A stretch of 64,000 nt of DNA from Limnoperna fortunei (GCA_944474755.1 OX104117.1:75864926-75928925); one strand, 5' to 3'. Shown: positions 44,372 to 56,139, counted from the first letter of the stretch. Numbers and translations are program-made. The notes: generated from the sequence alone by a model not told the origin.

Positions 44372-44520
44372 GTTCGCGTTCTGGCCTAAAGTATTATGAG
44401 ATGGTATGGCCGAACCTTATAATTGACAAGGATTTGCCTCTTTATTGTGGATTTTTTAACTCGGAACTATGATATAGCTGTACAATTTCTGCAAGCGGGG
44501 TTTAACCCCATTACACCAAC
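44372..44520 (+). mobile_element. SINE, degenerate copy
   Basis: GGTTCGCGTTCTGG (B-box-like), AATTGACAAGGATTTGCC, ACTATGATATAGCTG and GCGGGGTTTAACCCCATTAC follow the SINE order with heavy divergence. Confidence 0.5.
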
Positions 44521-44579
44521 CAAAACCTTATTAACAAAAAAGTCTTTGCTATTTTATAAATCAAGCGCGTAAATATATT

Positions 44580-44700
44580 GATGTTTGTTTGTTTGTGTTT
44601 AACGCCTATTTCAGCAATTGTTCAGCTTTATCGTGGCGTCCAGTTTTTGTTGTCCAGTTACACTGTCATAGTAACCCCCTCCCCATATCTTGCCAGATAA
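44580..44700 (-). mobile_element. SINE 3' part
   Basis: GTTTGTTTGTTTGTGTTTAA, GCCTATTTCAGCAATTG and GTGGCGTCCAGTTTTTGTTG are the complement of the SINE tail. Confidence 0.7.
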
Positions 44701-45066
44701 TAAGATTGTCATATATCAACTGGAAGAAATGAAAATTAACGTATCTAAACATGTGATTTACATCGGACATTTGCAATCCAGATCATTATTTTAATCATCC
44801 AAATCCATTTTTACCAGTTAAATGTTGCTATTAAAATGATCTTAAAGAGAAAAGGACCAAAATACCTTTAATTTTGAATTTTTATCCTGGGGTCAAAACT
44901 TTAGCTTTGAAATGGTCCATGAAATATTTATTTCATTATTATTTATCCGATATTGGTAAAATTGATCTCCCTGGGGCTATACTGTGATGGTTCCCAGTGT
45001 TCGAGCTACAGCGCATCTCCGGTAGAGGAAAGAAATTTGTGAGGTATATAATACGACAAGTATTTT

Positions 45067-45486
45067 CGTAAATGGCCGATTTCTGGTACAGCTAGATGAC
45101 CCATTACAGATGAGCTCACGCGCACACATCTGTACTTGCTGCCTCATCCAATCAAAACGCCAGAAACAAGAACGTTGTTATGGAAGCATAACAACGTTCT
45201 TCTATGACGTTCATTATTTCCGGCGTTCTGATTGGACGTCAGAGACAATGGAGTCTAAAACAATGGAGCGTCTATAGGTTATAGCGATGTGAAAGTTGTT
45301 GGTTTGCGGAAGAAATAGGTACTTTCATACGTTTTTGGGAAAGTCCGTGTGAACTTTCACTCGTGATAGAAATTTTTATGTCTTTTGGCTCGTTCCGCTG
45401 CGCTCCACTCGCAAAAAGACATAAAATTTTCTATCACTCGTGAAAGATCAACCGGTCTTTCCCAAAAACGTATGAAAGAACCTATT
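45067..45486. mobile_element. Foldback/MITE-like element, copy 1 (second copy 61510-61922)
   Basis: Contains three nested inverted structures. The inner hairpin is GAACGTTGTTATG (45170-45182), loop GAAG, then its exact complement (45187-45199). Around it CCAATCA (45148) pairs with TGATTGG (to 45235). Further on, a 30-base arm AATAGGTACTTTCATACGTT... at 45314-45343 pairs with 45457-45486, flanking a GC-rich core (GTTCCGCTGCGCTCCACTCG). No ORF. The copy at 61510 is collinear. Confidence 0.85.
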
Positions 45487-46830
45487 AATCTTTCCTAAAA
45501 AACTAGCCGTCTCAAAGCTTTATTTTTCTTTGTGGACAAAAATACGTACTGTTTTTTTTAATGTTAAATGGCAATATGTATTGTTATTAATTACATTACT
45601 TCATTATAAGTACACGATGTTTAGATAGCCAAATCAGGCAACCGCAAAATATAGGTGAGAGACAGCAATTGAAGCATGCATGCACTATACTAAGCATCTA
45701 TAGACGCATCATACGTGGTAAGATAGTTGATGTTCACATTGTCAGTAAGCAGTAAAATAATTAAAATTTGTCTTGTAACCGGATTCATTTGTCCATAAAA
45801 TACAAATCAGAGGCAGTATCCAAGAATGCATTATTAGTATCCTAGATCTATTATATTCACAAAAATAGTTGATATAGACCTGTTCGCTAAAATGTTACGC
45901 TTCGGAAATTTCCGTTTAAGTTTTATAAACATTTTATGATAAACATACACAAATCAATGCCACTTTCCTTTTAAAAAAGTTTGATTCCAATCTAATTAAA
46001 AGCATATTTTCACTTGACCCTTTTGCTATTGTCGTCGTGAAAATAGCAAAAGGGGGAGCAAAGTAAAGATTTAATTTTAATTAGATTGGTTTGATTCCCA
46101 TTATCTTGCATATTTTCCCCTTTTTCATTCATCGTAAGCGATTCATGATTCCTCGGCTTTTCTCGGGTGGCATGAACGGTGGTCTGCCCATTATGATTGC
46201 TACCGCCCCGTAAAAATGCGGGGTTTTCATCCGTTACTTAGCTCTGCTTATTTGTTGGCCAATCGACAGCTATCTCCCGATTTAGCAGCCAATCAAGACA
46301 CAGCATTGTTTATATGTTATCCTTGAAGTACAACCGTTTACTGCAGTTTAGAATTTGATCATTTATCCTGTCTCATGCGAAACGAGAAAAAACCGTAGTG
46401 GGTAAAGCGTTTGCGGAGTACTACGTTTCTTGCGCGATGAAGACCCCTTCCTTCTGTAGGCACTTTGCACCCGCTATATTATGCTTAAAACTACGCGCCT
46501 CATAACTATTTCAGTGGAAGTCTAAATTCTGTTTCCGTTGGTCCATCACTTTTCTCATTATTTATTGATCATAAAAACAAACAATAAATCAGTCAATCAA
46601 TCAATAAAAAAGTTTTTAAGCTTGTCATGTTATATAATTATAAACTATCTATATTAAACCTTTGCTGTGACAGTCTTAAAAACATTATAACATTTCCCTA
46701 TTGTCCAACACTTAAAATTCCCATGTCGTCCATTATTGTTAATTACTTTTTCTATCTTTCCTTACCTATAATTATCAAAAGTGGGACTATCTGGAAGACA
46801 CCCTAATGAAATGTATAGTCTGAACAAAAC
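45487..46830. other. AT-rich stretch with one foldback element
   Basis: Apart from the foldback at 45987-46089 I see no gene. 46120-46480 is less AT-rich but has no recognisable content. Confidence 0.5.
45987..46089. mobile_element. 103-bp foldback MITE
   Basis: Outer arms CCAATCTAATTAAAA (45987-46001) and its exact complement (46075-46089); inner arms CCCTTTTGCTATT (46018-46030) and exact complement (46042-46054). No ORF. Confidence 0.8.
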
Positions 46831-47086
46831 TTGTTTGTTTGTTTGATTGGGGTTTAACGCCACTTTCAGCAATTATCATGGCGTCCAGTTTTTATTGGGA
46901 GAGAAAGCCGGAGTACCCGGAGAAAACTCCCGACCTGCAGTAGGAAAACTGGCAATCCTTGTCAATTAAGATTGGAGTCGAGTACACCCTGCCAGCAGTG
47001 AGACTCGAACCCGCAACCTCAGTGTTGACAGACCACGTAATCAATAGTAGACGAACTACCTTAACCACTCGACCAACGAGGCCCCC
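46831..47086 (-). mobile_element. tRNA-derived SINE, full-length
   Basis: On the minus strand the head GGGGGCCTCGTTGGTCGAG is followed by an A-box region (GTTGGTCGAGTGGTTAA, 47061-47077) and a B box (GGTTGCGGGTTCGAGTC, 47002-47018), then a body and a tail of (GTTT)n-complement repeats at 46831-46845. The promoter boxes are those of an RNA polymerase III tRNA gene, but the spacing and trailing body are SINE-like. It is the best of about nine pieces in this window. Confidence 0.88.
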
Positions 47087-47454
47087 TGAACAAAGACAAA
47101 AAATCTCAGAACATTCGGAACGTACGTATGTACGGTTGCCTACGAAAACAATGCTTTATATTTGTTAAAGAAGCCGAACTAAACACTAGTATTGTTAAAC
47201 AAACAAATTCAATCTTCTTATGGTTTTGTCCAATCTAATTAGAATTCGTCCTCTCATGGCTTCTGTACTTATTTTCGACGCGATGTATCAGCAAAACTCG
47301 AGAGATAAGGGATCGAATTTTAATTAAACAGATTGTTTTGCTCATAGAGCGGTTTGGGTCATAACCTTGACTCTGTTGTGACTAAAATGTAGCAATGTAT
47401 GTAATATTAACAATGTTCAGTTGTTTAAGTATTTTAGTTGAAAAAATTGAAGAG

Positions 47455-49375
47455 TGTGTCCATGGGACACGGATGCCCCCGCTAAATGAAGTCCCAAACA
47501 GGAAGTAGTTGTCCGACAGGTCTGAAAGTCGCTTAGGACGTACAACTTGTGATACTGAACCACCCTGCCAAATTTCAAATTGTTCTGATGTACGGTTTCT
47601 GAGAAAAGCTTGACGGAAATTTTCATACTCATGTTAACACATTTTCATATCGGCCCAGTCGCAAACAGGAAGTAGTTGTGCGATAGGTCTGAAAGTCGCT
47701 TAGGACGTACAACTTGTGATACTGAACCACCCTGCCAAATTTCAAATTGTTCTGCAATCGGATCACCTCGGTTATTTCCGCCTATGGTCGGAAAGTAATC
47801 TCGGAGGTAAGTGTATGGATATGGACCAAAAATCGGTCCAAATGTGATACGGTTAGCCTGTTTACACAACAGTATTTTAGTGCGATGAAATAGATTATCC
47901 TTTAATTATTCAACTATACAGATCTTTATCGAAGCAGAACTAAAAATCTTATACAAGATTGTATTTTTTTAAACTTAAATTCGCTAACACTGCTAAAAAT
48001 TCCTTCTCCGACAACGTTTAAATGGATAAGTATTTGTTTACAATCTGACGTCATCAGTAACAATCAACTAAACGTCAATCACAAGCCAATCAAATGAATG
48101 AAATGAAACGTCACAAACGAAGTTGTGACGTCACAAATTCTTTGAAATGACTGAAAACAGTTCAAAATGGAGATCACTTACCTCCGAGGTCACTTTCTCG
48201 ACCCTTGACGGAAATGGCCGAGAGATGTTCCGATTGATTGTTCTGATGGATGGTTTCTGAGAAAAGCTTGACGGAAATTTTCATACTCATGTTAACACAT
48301 TTTCATATCGGCCCAGTCGCAAACAGGAAGTAGTTGTCCGACAGGTCTGAAAGTCGCTTAGGACGTACAACTTGTGATACTGAACCACCCTGCCAAATTT
48401 CAAATTGTTCTGATGTACGGTTTCTGAGAAAAGCTTGACGGAAATTTTCATACTCATGTTAACACATTTTCATATCGGCCCAGTCGCAAACAGGAAGTAG
48501 TTGTGCGACAGGTCTGAAAGTCGCTTAGGACGTACAACTTGTGATACTGAACCACCCTGCCAAATTTCAAATTGTTCTGATGGATGGTTTCTGAGAAAAG
48601 CTTGACGGAAATTTTCATACTCATGTTAACACATTTTCATATCGGCCCAGTCGCAAACAGGAAGTAGTTGTCCGACAGGTCTGAAAGTCGCTTAGGACGT
48701 ACAACTTGTGATACTGAACCACCCTGCCAAATTTCAAATTGTTCTGATGTACGGTTTCTGAGAAAAGCTTGACGGAAATTTTCATACTCATGTTAACACA
48801 TTTTCATATCGGCCCAGTCGCAAACAGGAAGTAGTTGTCCGACAGGTCTGAAAGTCGCTAAGGACGTACAACTTGTGATACTGAACCACCCTGCCAAATT
48901 TCAAATTGTTCTGATGTACGGTTTCTGAGAAAAGCTTGACGGAAATTTTCATACTCATGTTAACACATTTTCATATCGGCCCAGTCGCAAACAGGAAGTA
49001 GTTGTGCGATAGGTCTGAAAGTCGCTTAGGACGTACAACTTGTGATACTGAACCACACTGCCAAATTTCAAATTGTTCTAATGTACGGTTTCTGAGAAAA
49101 GCTTGACGGAAATTTGTACATACAGACGGACGTATTTACGTACAAATGAAGTCCCAAACAGGAAGTAGTTGTCCGACAGGTCTGAAATTCGCTTAGGACG
49201 TACAACTTGTGATACTGAACCACTCTGCCAAATTTAAAATTGTTCTCATGTACGGTTTCTGAGAAAAGCTTGACGGAAATTTGTTCGTACGTACGTACGT
49301 ACGTACGTACGGACGGACGGACATGAGTAAAACTTAATGCCCCCCGACATGTCGTCGCGGGGGCATAAAAATGGT
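47455..49375. mobile_element. Pearl-like non-autonomous element with 167-bp tandem cores
   Basis: Eight tandem cores, with CAGGAAGTAGTTG at 47499, 47666, 48324, 48491, 48658, 48825, 48992 and 49159, spaced exactly 167 bp except where another element is inserted. The first and last cores share a different edge (AAATGAAGTCCCAAACAGG) from the inner ones. The right side has (ACGT)n(GGAC)n at 49285-49322 and a hairpin ATGCCCCCCGACATGTCGTC / GCGGGGGCAT ending near 49367; the left side has GGATGCCCCCGC at 47471. Tandem cores beside a tetranucleotide microsatellite are the layout described for bivalve pearl elements. Confidence 0.8.
47755..48236. mobile_element. 482-bp TIR element (MULE-like MITE) with 9-bp TSD
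   Basis: Inverted ends of about 59 bp (47755-47813 and 48178-48236), starting CAATCGGA and both reaching CTCGGAGGTAAGTG. Flanked by ATTGTTCTG at 47746-47754 and 48237-48245. The surrounding 167-bp period confirms it: the two neighbouring cores are 658 bp apart, which is 167 + 482 + 9. The 9-bp duplication and long TIRs suggest the Mutator superfamily (inference). Inside are ACGTCACAA...TTGTGACGT and TGACGTCA motifs; no transposase. Confidence 0.93.
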
Positions 49376-49432
49376 GTTAACAGACCCAGTGAGTAGACGA
49401 ACTAATTAACCACTCGTCCAACGAGGCCACAT
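49376..49432 (-). mobile_element. SINE head fragment
   Basis: GTAGACGAACTAATTAACCACTCGTCCAACGAGGCC corresponds to the tRNA-like head of the SINE at 46831-47086, in the same orientation. Each sub-motif is short, but the order is preserved. Confidence 0.6.
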
Positions 49433-49761
49433 CCGATCTGTATTGGATAAATTTATTTGCTAAAAGTTTGATTTGGGCTAAGTATAAGAAAATGTACAGT
49501 GCGTTTGGTGTTTGACATTTTCGCTATGTTTGATATAAAAATAAAATATAATTGGGTATCAATATTTTGGAGAATTGGAATACTGCTTCGATCTCACTGG
49601 CCAATTCTGAAGAATCTTTTCCGATAACAATTTATCGCGAAACTTTAAAAATGGAATATTTCTTACTTTTTCCAATGCCTTTTTGGAAAAATGAGAAACA
49701 AAAAGAGCAAAATTAATAAAAGTGAGAAGGAATTTGGAAAGCAAAAGTCATATTGGAAAAA

Positions 49762-49762
<1 letters not shown>

Positions 49763-49857
<95 letters not shown>
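49763..49857 (+). repeat. (AAT)n microsatellite
   Basis: About 32 uninterrupted AAT triplets. The poly-Asn frame running through it is not a gene. Confidence 0.98.
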
Positions 49858-51079
49858 TTCACATCAATATTCTTGATCTAGTTCTAAAAATGCATGTAAA
49901 ATATATCACGAATACACATCTTCTTAGTAGGTGAACATATTTATATCAAATTAAAAATGGCATTAAAAAATGTAGTTGATATCCACTTAAAAATTATCCT
50001 TAACAATAATTGTTCCTAAGTATTTATGAATAAAATGAATTATTTCATTTATGATTACTTGAATGTGGCAATTTTAATGTTAGATCAATTGTTGCTCTAT
50101 TCAAATTAAGACGGCATGTAGACAGATTAACTTGGACATATATTAGTATGATTATATATTGAACACTAAAACAAATGTAACTTAATTAAATCTATTAATG
50201 AAGGCAAAGTATCATCTAGAGGTAGCTTCACTAGATGTGTAAGAATTTATCTACATGTTTATAGCAGTAAACAAATAAAATTGACATTATTAGTTTCAGT
50301 GTGCAACAGCCTAAAAGTAATTAATGCTGAAAATATTCAGATAAAATATTGACCCTCTTCAAGATATTGTATATGACCGCCTTCAGATTTCATCACTTTT
50401 GGATAATTTGCTAGAACTATATCTATATGAGTCGTCAGAGAGGTACCTAGAGTCCAGTGAAATCTTGAACTTCTGGTAGATAGAATTGGCCACGTTAAGA
50501 AATTAGAATAAAGTACCATTATATTTCATACATGTACCGGTATGTTAAACCGAGCAGTCCATTTGAAAACTATAGTAACTATGGACCTACTTATTACATC
50601 AAAGTGATACAGAGTAGAATCACTAAAATGGAACAACATGAATTAAGCCCCATACCATTTGAAAAGGGGGGTGACATGGCCCTTTTTATATGTAGTAAAA
50701 GTCCTGCGAATAAATTTAACCGACAAGCTAGTATTTAGGCTGATGTCGGCGAACGAAAAACTCACCCTGACTTATAATAGTTATGTAAGCTTAAATTACG
50801 TTGTTTCTCTTACAAAGTTGTTTTAGGTGCTGCGAACCTTAAGTGTTAATATCAAATTCAAATTATTTAATTGGATAAAGCATAGTCATATTTACAATAT
50901 TGCGTAATCTAAAACAAAACAGATAGTACGTTTATCGACTTAAAAGTATACTGGTATGTATTCAATAATTATAATGAAATAATCAATTGTGAAAATATAT
51001 AAAGTTTCTGACGATGTACACTAAGTGGCATTTTGCTGTACAATATGATTCGAATTATTTTTGAATAATTATACACATA
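49858..51079. other. AT-rich, nothing recognised
   Basis: Short open frames only; none with splice signals or family motifs. Confidence 0.5.
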
Positions 51080-52056
51080 TATTTTTTCTAAAAATGTAAA
51101 TCTCTTAGTGTATAAGATTCTTTTAAATATAAATAAATATTCTTTAGTTCTTGTGTTGTATTTAGGTTAAGGAGACGATTGATAGTCTCCATAGGAGTCT
51201 CATATATATCTTTATTAAATAAATTTAAAAACGTATCTCTAATTTTGTTATATAATGGACAATCAATTAAAAATGAAAGACGTTGGCAGAAGTTGTATTA
51301 TTATTATTATAACTACCTGTTTCAATAGCTAAGCAATGTGCACTTAGTCTAAGTTTTGTCAAATATGGTCTTAGATATTTATTAATACTGTTGAAGTTCA
51401 AAATTTTAGATAATTTTGTTATAGAATCTCAGTTCTCCTGAGTCACTATTTTTTATGTGATTTAAATGATTCCTAAGTCTATTTGAATAGTTAGTTTTAT
51501 ATCTTTCTCGAATTGTAAATGAGAAAGTTCTAGCGTTTTCAGATTAAATAATGTTTTTAAATCTTCTACAGATTTCCCCCAATATTGAGAATTATCAATT
51601 TTTATTTTTTTTTATTTTTATCTTCCTCAACGGCTGATCTTTGTGAGTCTTAAACATACTCATTAGATGATTCTATCACCTTAAGTCTTTAATAGTATTT
51701 AAACATATTTATAAACCTTAAAACACAAAATGGAAATTGTTATAGCTCTGTTTGAATTGCAAGGTTGGAGGCTTTGTTATGCACTCGTAGTATATGGTTC
51801 ATGATCATATTCTGTTTTTTTTTTCAAATGAAAAATTGTTTAAATAATCTAGGCTTAATTTTTGGTCAGCTAACCACATTTCTGAACCATAAGTTAGAAT
51901 AGGAGAAATCATAGATTAATATAATTTAATCCAACTCTGTACAGATAAGGTTTCTGAAGATTGGATAAGCCAAAGAAAGCTTTTATTGCCTTTTGGGCAA
52001 GGATTTCAGGTGCATATTTTAATTAGCCGTGATCAGTTAAGGTTATACCAAGATAT
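51080..52056 (-). pseudogene. LINE C-terminal fragment, part 1
   Basis: Reads on the minus strand as YLGITLTDHGYLKYAPEILA, QKAIKAFFGLSN, YGSEMW-like remnants, and near 51290-51190 LSFLIDCPLYNKIRDTFLNL. It is the RT thumb and C-terminus of a LINE. It continues at 53798-53865 beyond an inserted transposon: SVSQYK there joins YLGITL here. Confidence 0.75.
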
Positions 52057-53793
52057 CCCAGATAGCAACACTACGTTGGCCCAACGTTGGCCATTTGTTG
52101 GCATGGTTGGTAAATGGTTGGCGTTGGCGTTCTAACATCGGCCCAACGTTGGCCCATCGTAATGTGACCAACTGTTGGCTTTCCAACATCGACCCAACGT
52201 TGGCCCATCGTAACGTGACCAACTGTTGGCGTTCCAACGTCAACCCAACATAAAATGTCCACACACAAAAATTAATGCTCAATTAAATTAAACAATGTAA
52301 ATGGAAATGTATGACATAAAAAGTGCAGTTAATAATCAAATATGAGTGCATTTAGATCATACGTTTTATAACCTTGCTAATTAATTAATTCAACACATGT
52401 GGACATCTGGGATATATATTTATAGTTAAATCTGATGACCTTTAAATTGTTAGAACGTGTGCAGATTAGACGCGGGGCATTAGTATCCTATTTCAGATAA
52501 ATTTCGCGCTAATCCATAGCATCATCTGTGTCAGGAATTCACATCGGTCGCCATTTTGGACAGTTTGGAATATTTTTATTTAACACAAAATAGAATGTAA
52601 GTACATGAATTTATTAGTTTAAATTCTCAGTTTTTATATTAACCATCTATTGTTTTAAGCTAAAATATTCAGTTTTTTTTATTAATGAACAATGTATGTT
52701 ATTTAACTGCATCCTACTTTTCCACAGGCTTATTTTGTTTTGTTTATTTTTCAACTTGTGTTTATTATATTTCGTAACATAATGAAAATATAAAACATAT
52801 AAGTCTTGTAAAAAATATTCCAGAAAATATACATGGAAGAATTAACACATTTATTTTATTTATATACTACAGTGTACTAGTATTCCTGAATAAATCATCG
52901 AGGCCCATGTTACAGAATAGGATAGGCGCACAATGAAAAGTTATGTAAAGACAATACGTGCACGCTAGAAAGGGCAAGGAATAAAAGATCCTACAGTAAC
53001 AGGTAAGTTCATGTAAGTTTTTAGACTATATCTACGTTTTTATGTGCCTTGTTGATGAATCGTTTACATAAAAAATTACAACAATAACAAAAACAAAATG
53101 ACAAATAAAAATACAATATTGAAGGTATTTTTATGACAAAAATATATTTTACATTCTATGTTTTTTTCAGGGTATGTGAGGAAGAAGGGACTAAGTGTTC
53201 AGCTAGTGACAGTCATATTGACAATGTACTTAAGGACTGGTTAAAGATCGCAAGAGATATACATGTAGAGTGCAGTTAGAAAAAAGTCTTTCGTAAAAAA
53301 GAGAAGAGAAGCTGCTGATAAAGCTGAATTGGAATAAAGTTGATCATAAATTTAACGTTCTTGTAATTGACAAGCAATAAAAATATACATTTTATATACC
53401 AAAACAAATTTCAGTGTTTTATAGCAGAGATCACTGATCCTTTGACTTGTTTAAAAGATGATAAGTACAAAACAAGCAATTTTGAGCTATTGGCTGAGAA
53501 AATCCCACACAAACTTGTTGGTAAGATGTTGGCAAACTGCCTCTTTAGCAGGCAAAATCAAGTTGGGCCAACGTTGGCCCAACCTCAATTCACACACAAG
53601 CCTGTTGGCAAGATGTTGGCAGTGTGCAGTCTAAGTTGGCTATGTCTCGTTGGGCCAACGTTGGCCCAACCAGTTGGCCCAACGTAGGGCCTATGAGCAA
53701 AATTACGTTGGGCCAACGTAGTCTGCCAACGTTGGCCCAACGAAGTTGCCATCATTAACCCAACGTTGGCCCAACGTGTGATTGCTATCTGGG
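52057..53793. mobile_element. 1737-bp TIR DNA transposon, non-autonomous, 4-bp TSD
   Basis: Termini CCCAGATAGCAA at the left and its complement at the right, followed on both sides by ACGTTGG-rich subterminal repeats. The LINE it interrupts gives the empty site: CCAAGATAT / ATATTTATATTG restore CCAAGATATTTATATTG, so ATAT (52053-52056, 53794-53797) is the duplication. Subterminal repeats of the palindrome GTTGGCCCAACGTTGGCC fill about 200 bp at the left (52070-52255) and 300 bp at the right (53500-53785). The interior has no transposase. Superfamily unresolved. Confidence 0.9.
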
Positions 53794-53797
53794 ATAT

Positions 53798-53865
53798 TTA
53801 TATTGAGAAACAGATTCTAGTTGTTTACCATTAAATGTTAATAATTTAATTTGCTTTGTAAGCTG
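53798..53865 (-). pseudogene. LINE C-terminal fragment, part 2
   Basis: Minus-strand reading KLLTFNGKQLESVSQYK, continued at 52056 in the same frame. The LINE is truncated on this side near 53865. Confidence 0.75.
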
Positions 53866-53964
53866 AAATCTGATTGGCTTATTCAAATATAGAAACCCAT
53901 ATTATACCATATAACTTGCGTTGGTCACGCGCACTATTCTTACGAGGAGGCTTTACTATAGATG

Positions 53965-54185
53965 ATGTTTGAATGTCAAAACTGAAATTGCGGGTTCGAG
54001 CAAAGAGTACTCGACTCCTATCTTATTTTACAATTTACCAGGACTGCCAGGATTCCTACCAAAGGTCGGGGTTTTCTCCGGGTACTCCGGCTTCCTTCCC
54101 TAATAAAAAAACTAGACGCCTTGATATAGCTGTTAAATTGATGAAAGTGCAAGCGTTAAACACCATTCAAACAAGCAAACTAATA
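53965..54185 (+). mobile_element. tRNA-derived SINE, 5'-truncated
   Basis: B box ATTGCGGGTTCGAG (53987-54000), AGTACTCGACTCCTATCTTA, GGTCGGGGTTTTCTCCGGGT, ACTCCGGCTTCC and AAGCGTTAAACACCATTCAA with a CAAA-type tail. Same family as 46831-47086, opposite orientation. Confidence 0.8.
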
Positions 54186-54498
54186 CGAGGTCATGTCATT
54201 GCATTATTATTGCCTACCATGTATCATTAGATTAATATTGTATACCATATATCTAAGGTAACTGTTTTTATAAATTTTATTGTTCTTGCAAAACTGTATA
54301 TGTTCATGAACATAAAAAAATCGAAGATCTCTCCTCCGATTGGTTTGAGTGTAGTGTTCACATAATTTATGAAATCTAATACCATATATACCTATTTTTC
54401 TGTGACTATGTACTTTGTAGTTAATCAGAAATAAATGAAGGTCCCAGACAATCACATGTTCCTTATCTCCAGCTGATATTACCAGCATTGCCCTCCAA

Positions 54499-55268
54499 TT
54501 GAAAGAAATGCTGCATAGCGAAATTGATTACACAATAAAGGCCACAATAGACCAATACAAACGAGAAATTGATAAACTTTCTAAAGAAAATCAAAAGCTC
54601 CGTGATGATCTAGATTCTCTGGAACAATATGGGCGTCGGGATTTACTGCGAATAAATGGAATTCCCGACGGCGAAAGAATGGAAACAACCGATCAAACAA
54701 CTGGCCTCGTCGCTGACATGCTCAAGTCGATCGGCTTTGAACTTGCGGATGGAGACATACTAAGGTCTCACAGGATAGGCCCGGCCCCTCCTAGTGTTGA
54801 GGGCGGTGTAATCTCAGGTAACACTGTCAATATCATTCGTTACCCGCCTAGGCAAATAATCGTCCGACTGAAAAATCCTTTAATCAAAAAAGACATACTA
54901 CGCCGCAGAAAGGAACTAAGGCTTAAGCCAGAGCTTAAATCCATCACAATCAACGAAGACTTAACAAAACTTAGAAATACAAAGCACGTAAACTTAAGTC
55001 TAACAGGTACATAAACGATACTTGGACGGTTGACGGAAAAATCTTTGTGAAGGACAAAATGGACCAAATACATTCTTGTAACACAGTGTCCTCTTTTGAA
55101 AAATTTTGTAGAACATTCTGTTCTCCTTCCGTTTTAGAATTTCTTGACCGCCTCGAAAGCTCTTTCCGAAAGATTCGCAGCGAACCAAAAGGACCAAGGC
55201 GACAACTAAAGACATATTTAGAAGCAGAAGCATCAGGAGAACTTAGCAGTCATTCTCAACGCCGATGA
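54499..55268 (+). pseudogene. LINE ORF1 (coiled coil plus RRM-like), one frameshift
   Basis: First frame 54499-55014: heptad-rich coiled coil (DQYKREIDKLSKENQKLRDD), the LINE ORF1 signature SLEQYGRRDLLRINGIPD, then SHRIGPAPPS, RQIIVRLKNPLIKKDILRRR and SITINEDLTKLRN. This is the L1-type ORF1 arrangement (coiled coil, RRM-like, C-terminal domain), giving a trimeric RNA-binding chaperone. A shift near 54990 moves the end into 55047-55268, which carries NDTWTVDGKIFVKD-type sequence just before it and ends SSHSQRR. The frame extends upstream of 54499 a little (TSIALQLKEML), so the true start may be lost. Confidence 0.8.
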
Positions 55269-56139
55269 TGTGTCTATTAACACTACCGTATATTGGTTTT
55301 TTTTTCAAAGCAATTAACTATATTAATGTCAACATGAAACTTACAGAAGCCTATTTAACTCTGTGAACACGATAATTCATCTACTGTTGTTGTTGATGTT
55401 GTTTTTACTAAAATGCAACTTCATAATCGTTTCTTTAAATGCTGAATGTGTTTGTTGACCAATTTCTTTTTATTGCAATCGAAATGTAACTGTCACATCA
55501 ATATTTCACACTTTTCGTGTGTTATTTCAGTAATATCCTAAATAATAAATCCCACAAATAATATTTCACTGTTCTTCATATAAAGTCTTACATAATTTCT
55601 TACAATTGAACGTAACGTTGAAAAACACGAGATCCATTACAATTTAGTGTAATACTTAAATTAGTCTTGAGTAATCACTCTTCGTCTTTACCCACATTTA
55701 TTCAATGTCATCCGAAATTTATTTTCTCAATGTGTAACTTTCAAATGTACAAGTTTATAATAACAGCTAAGACGACCAACAAGTATGTATATTTGTTCCA
55801 ACATTCCCATGAAACACCTACCCTATATGTATTTAATATTATCTTTCCTGTGGCAGTTTGCCACTTACCTTGTATTTCTGTCTGTTAACACCACTTCTTT
55901 TCCCCCTTTTCACCCATATGCAATTAACAAACTAAAATATGGAATGCAAGCACGCCGAAAGCAGCCGACCTCTGACCACTCTCATTACCTGTTGATTCAC
56001 GACATAGGTATAACATAATACACAATGGGAGTATGTATTGAAACTTACCGTATGAGAGTAGGTCTTTTCAAATGGAAAATCTCTAGCAAAAGTCTACTTT
56101 CTCTTTTGGATTTAATTTGTATACAGATATTCACCGTGT
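55269..56139 (+). other. LINE inter-ORF region
   Basis: 870 bp between ORF1 and ORF2 of the same element; AT-rich, only short frames. It could hold the ORF2 leader in other frames, since the open stretch 56025-56333 ends within the ORF2 start. Confidence 0.5.

Noticed and set aside
46981..47086. Functional tRNA gene
   Set aside because: The A and B boxes are present, but the sequence continues into a SINE body and tail repeated elsewhere in the window, and a clean acceptor stem is not apparent.
49722..49934. Poly-Asn protein
   Set aside because: Translation of the (AAT)n microsatellite.
50532..50738. Small open frame MYRYVKPSSPFENYSN
   Set aside because: No splice context, no family resemblance, length within chance for this composition.
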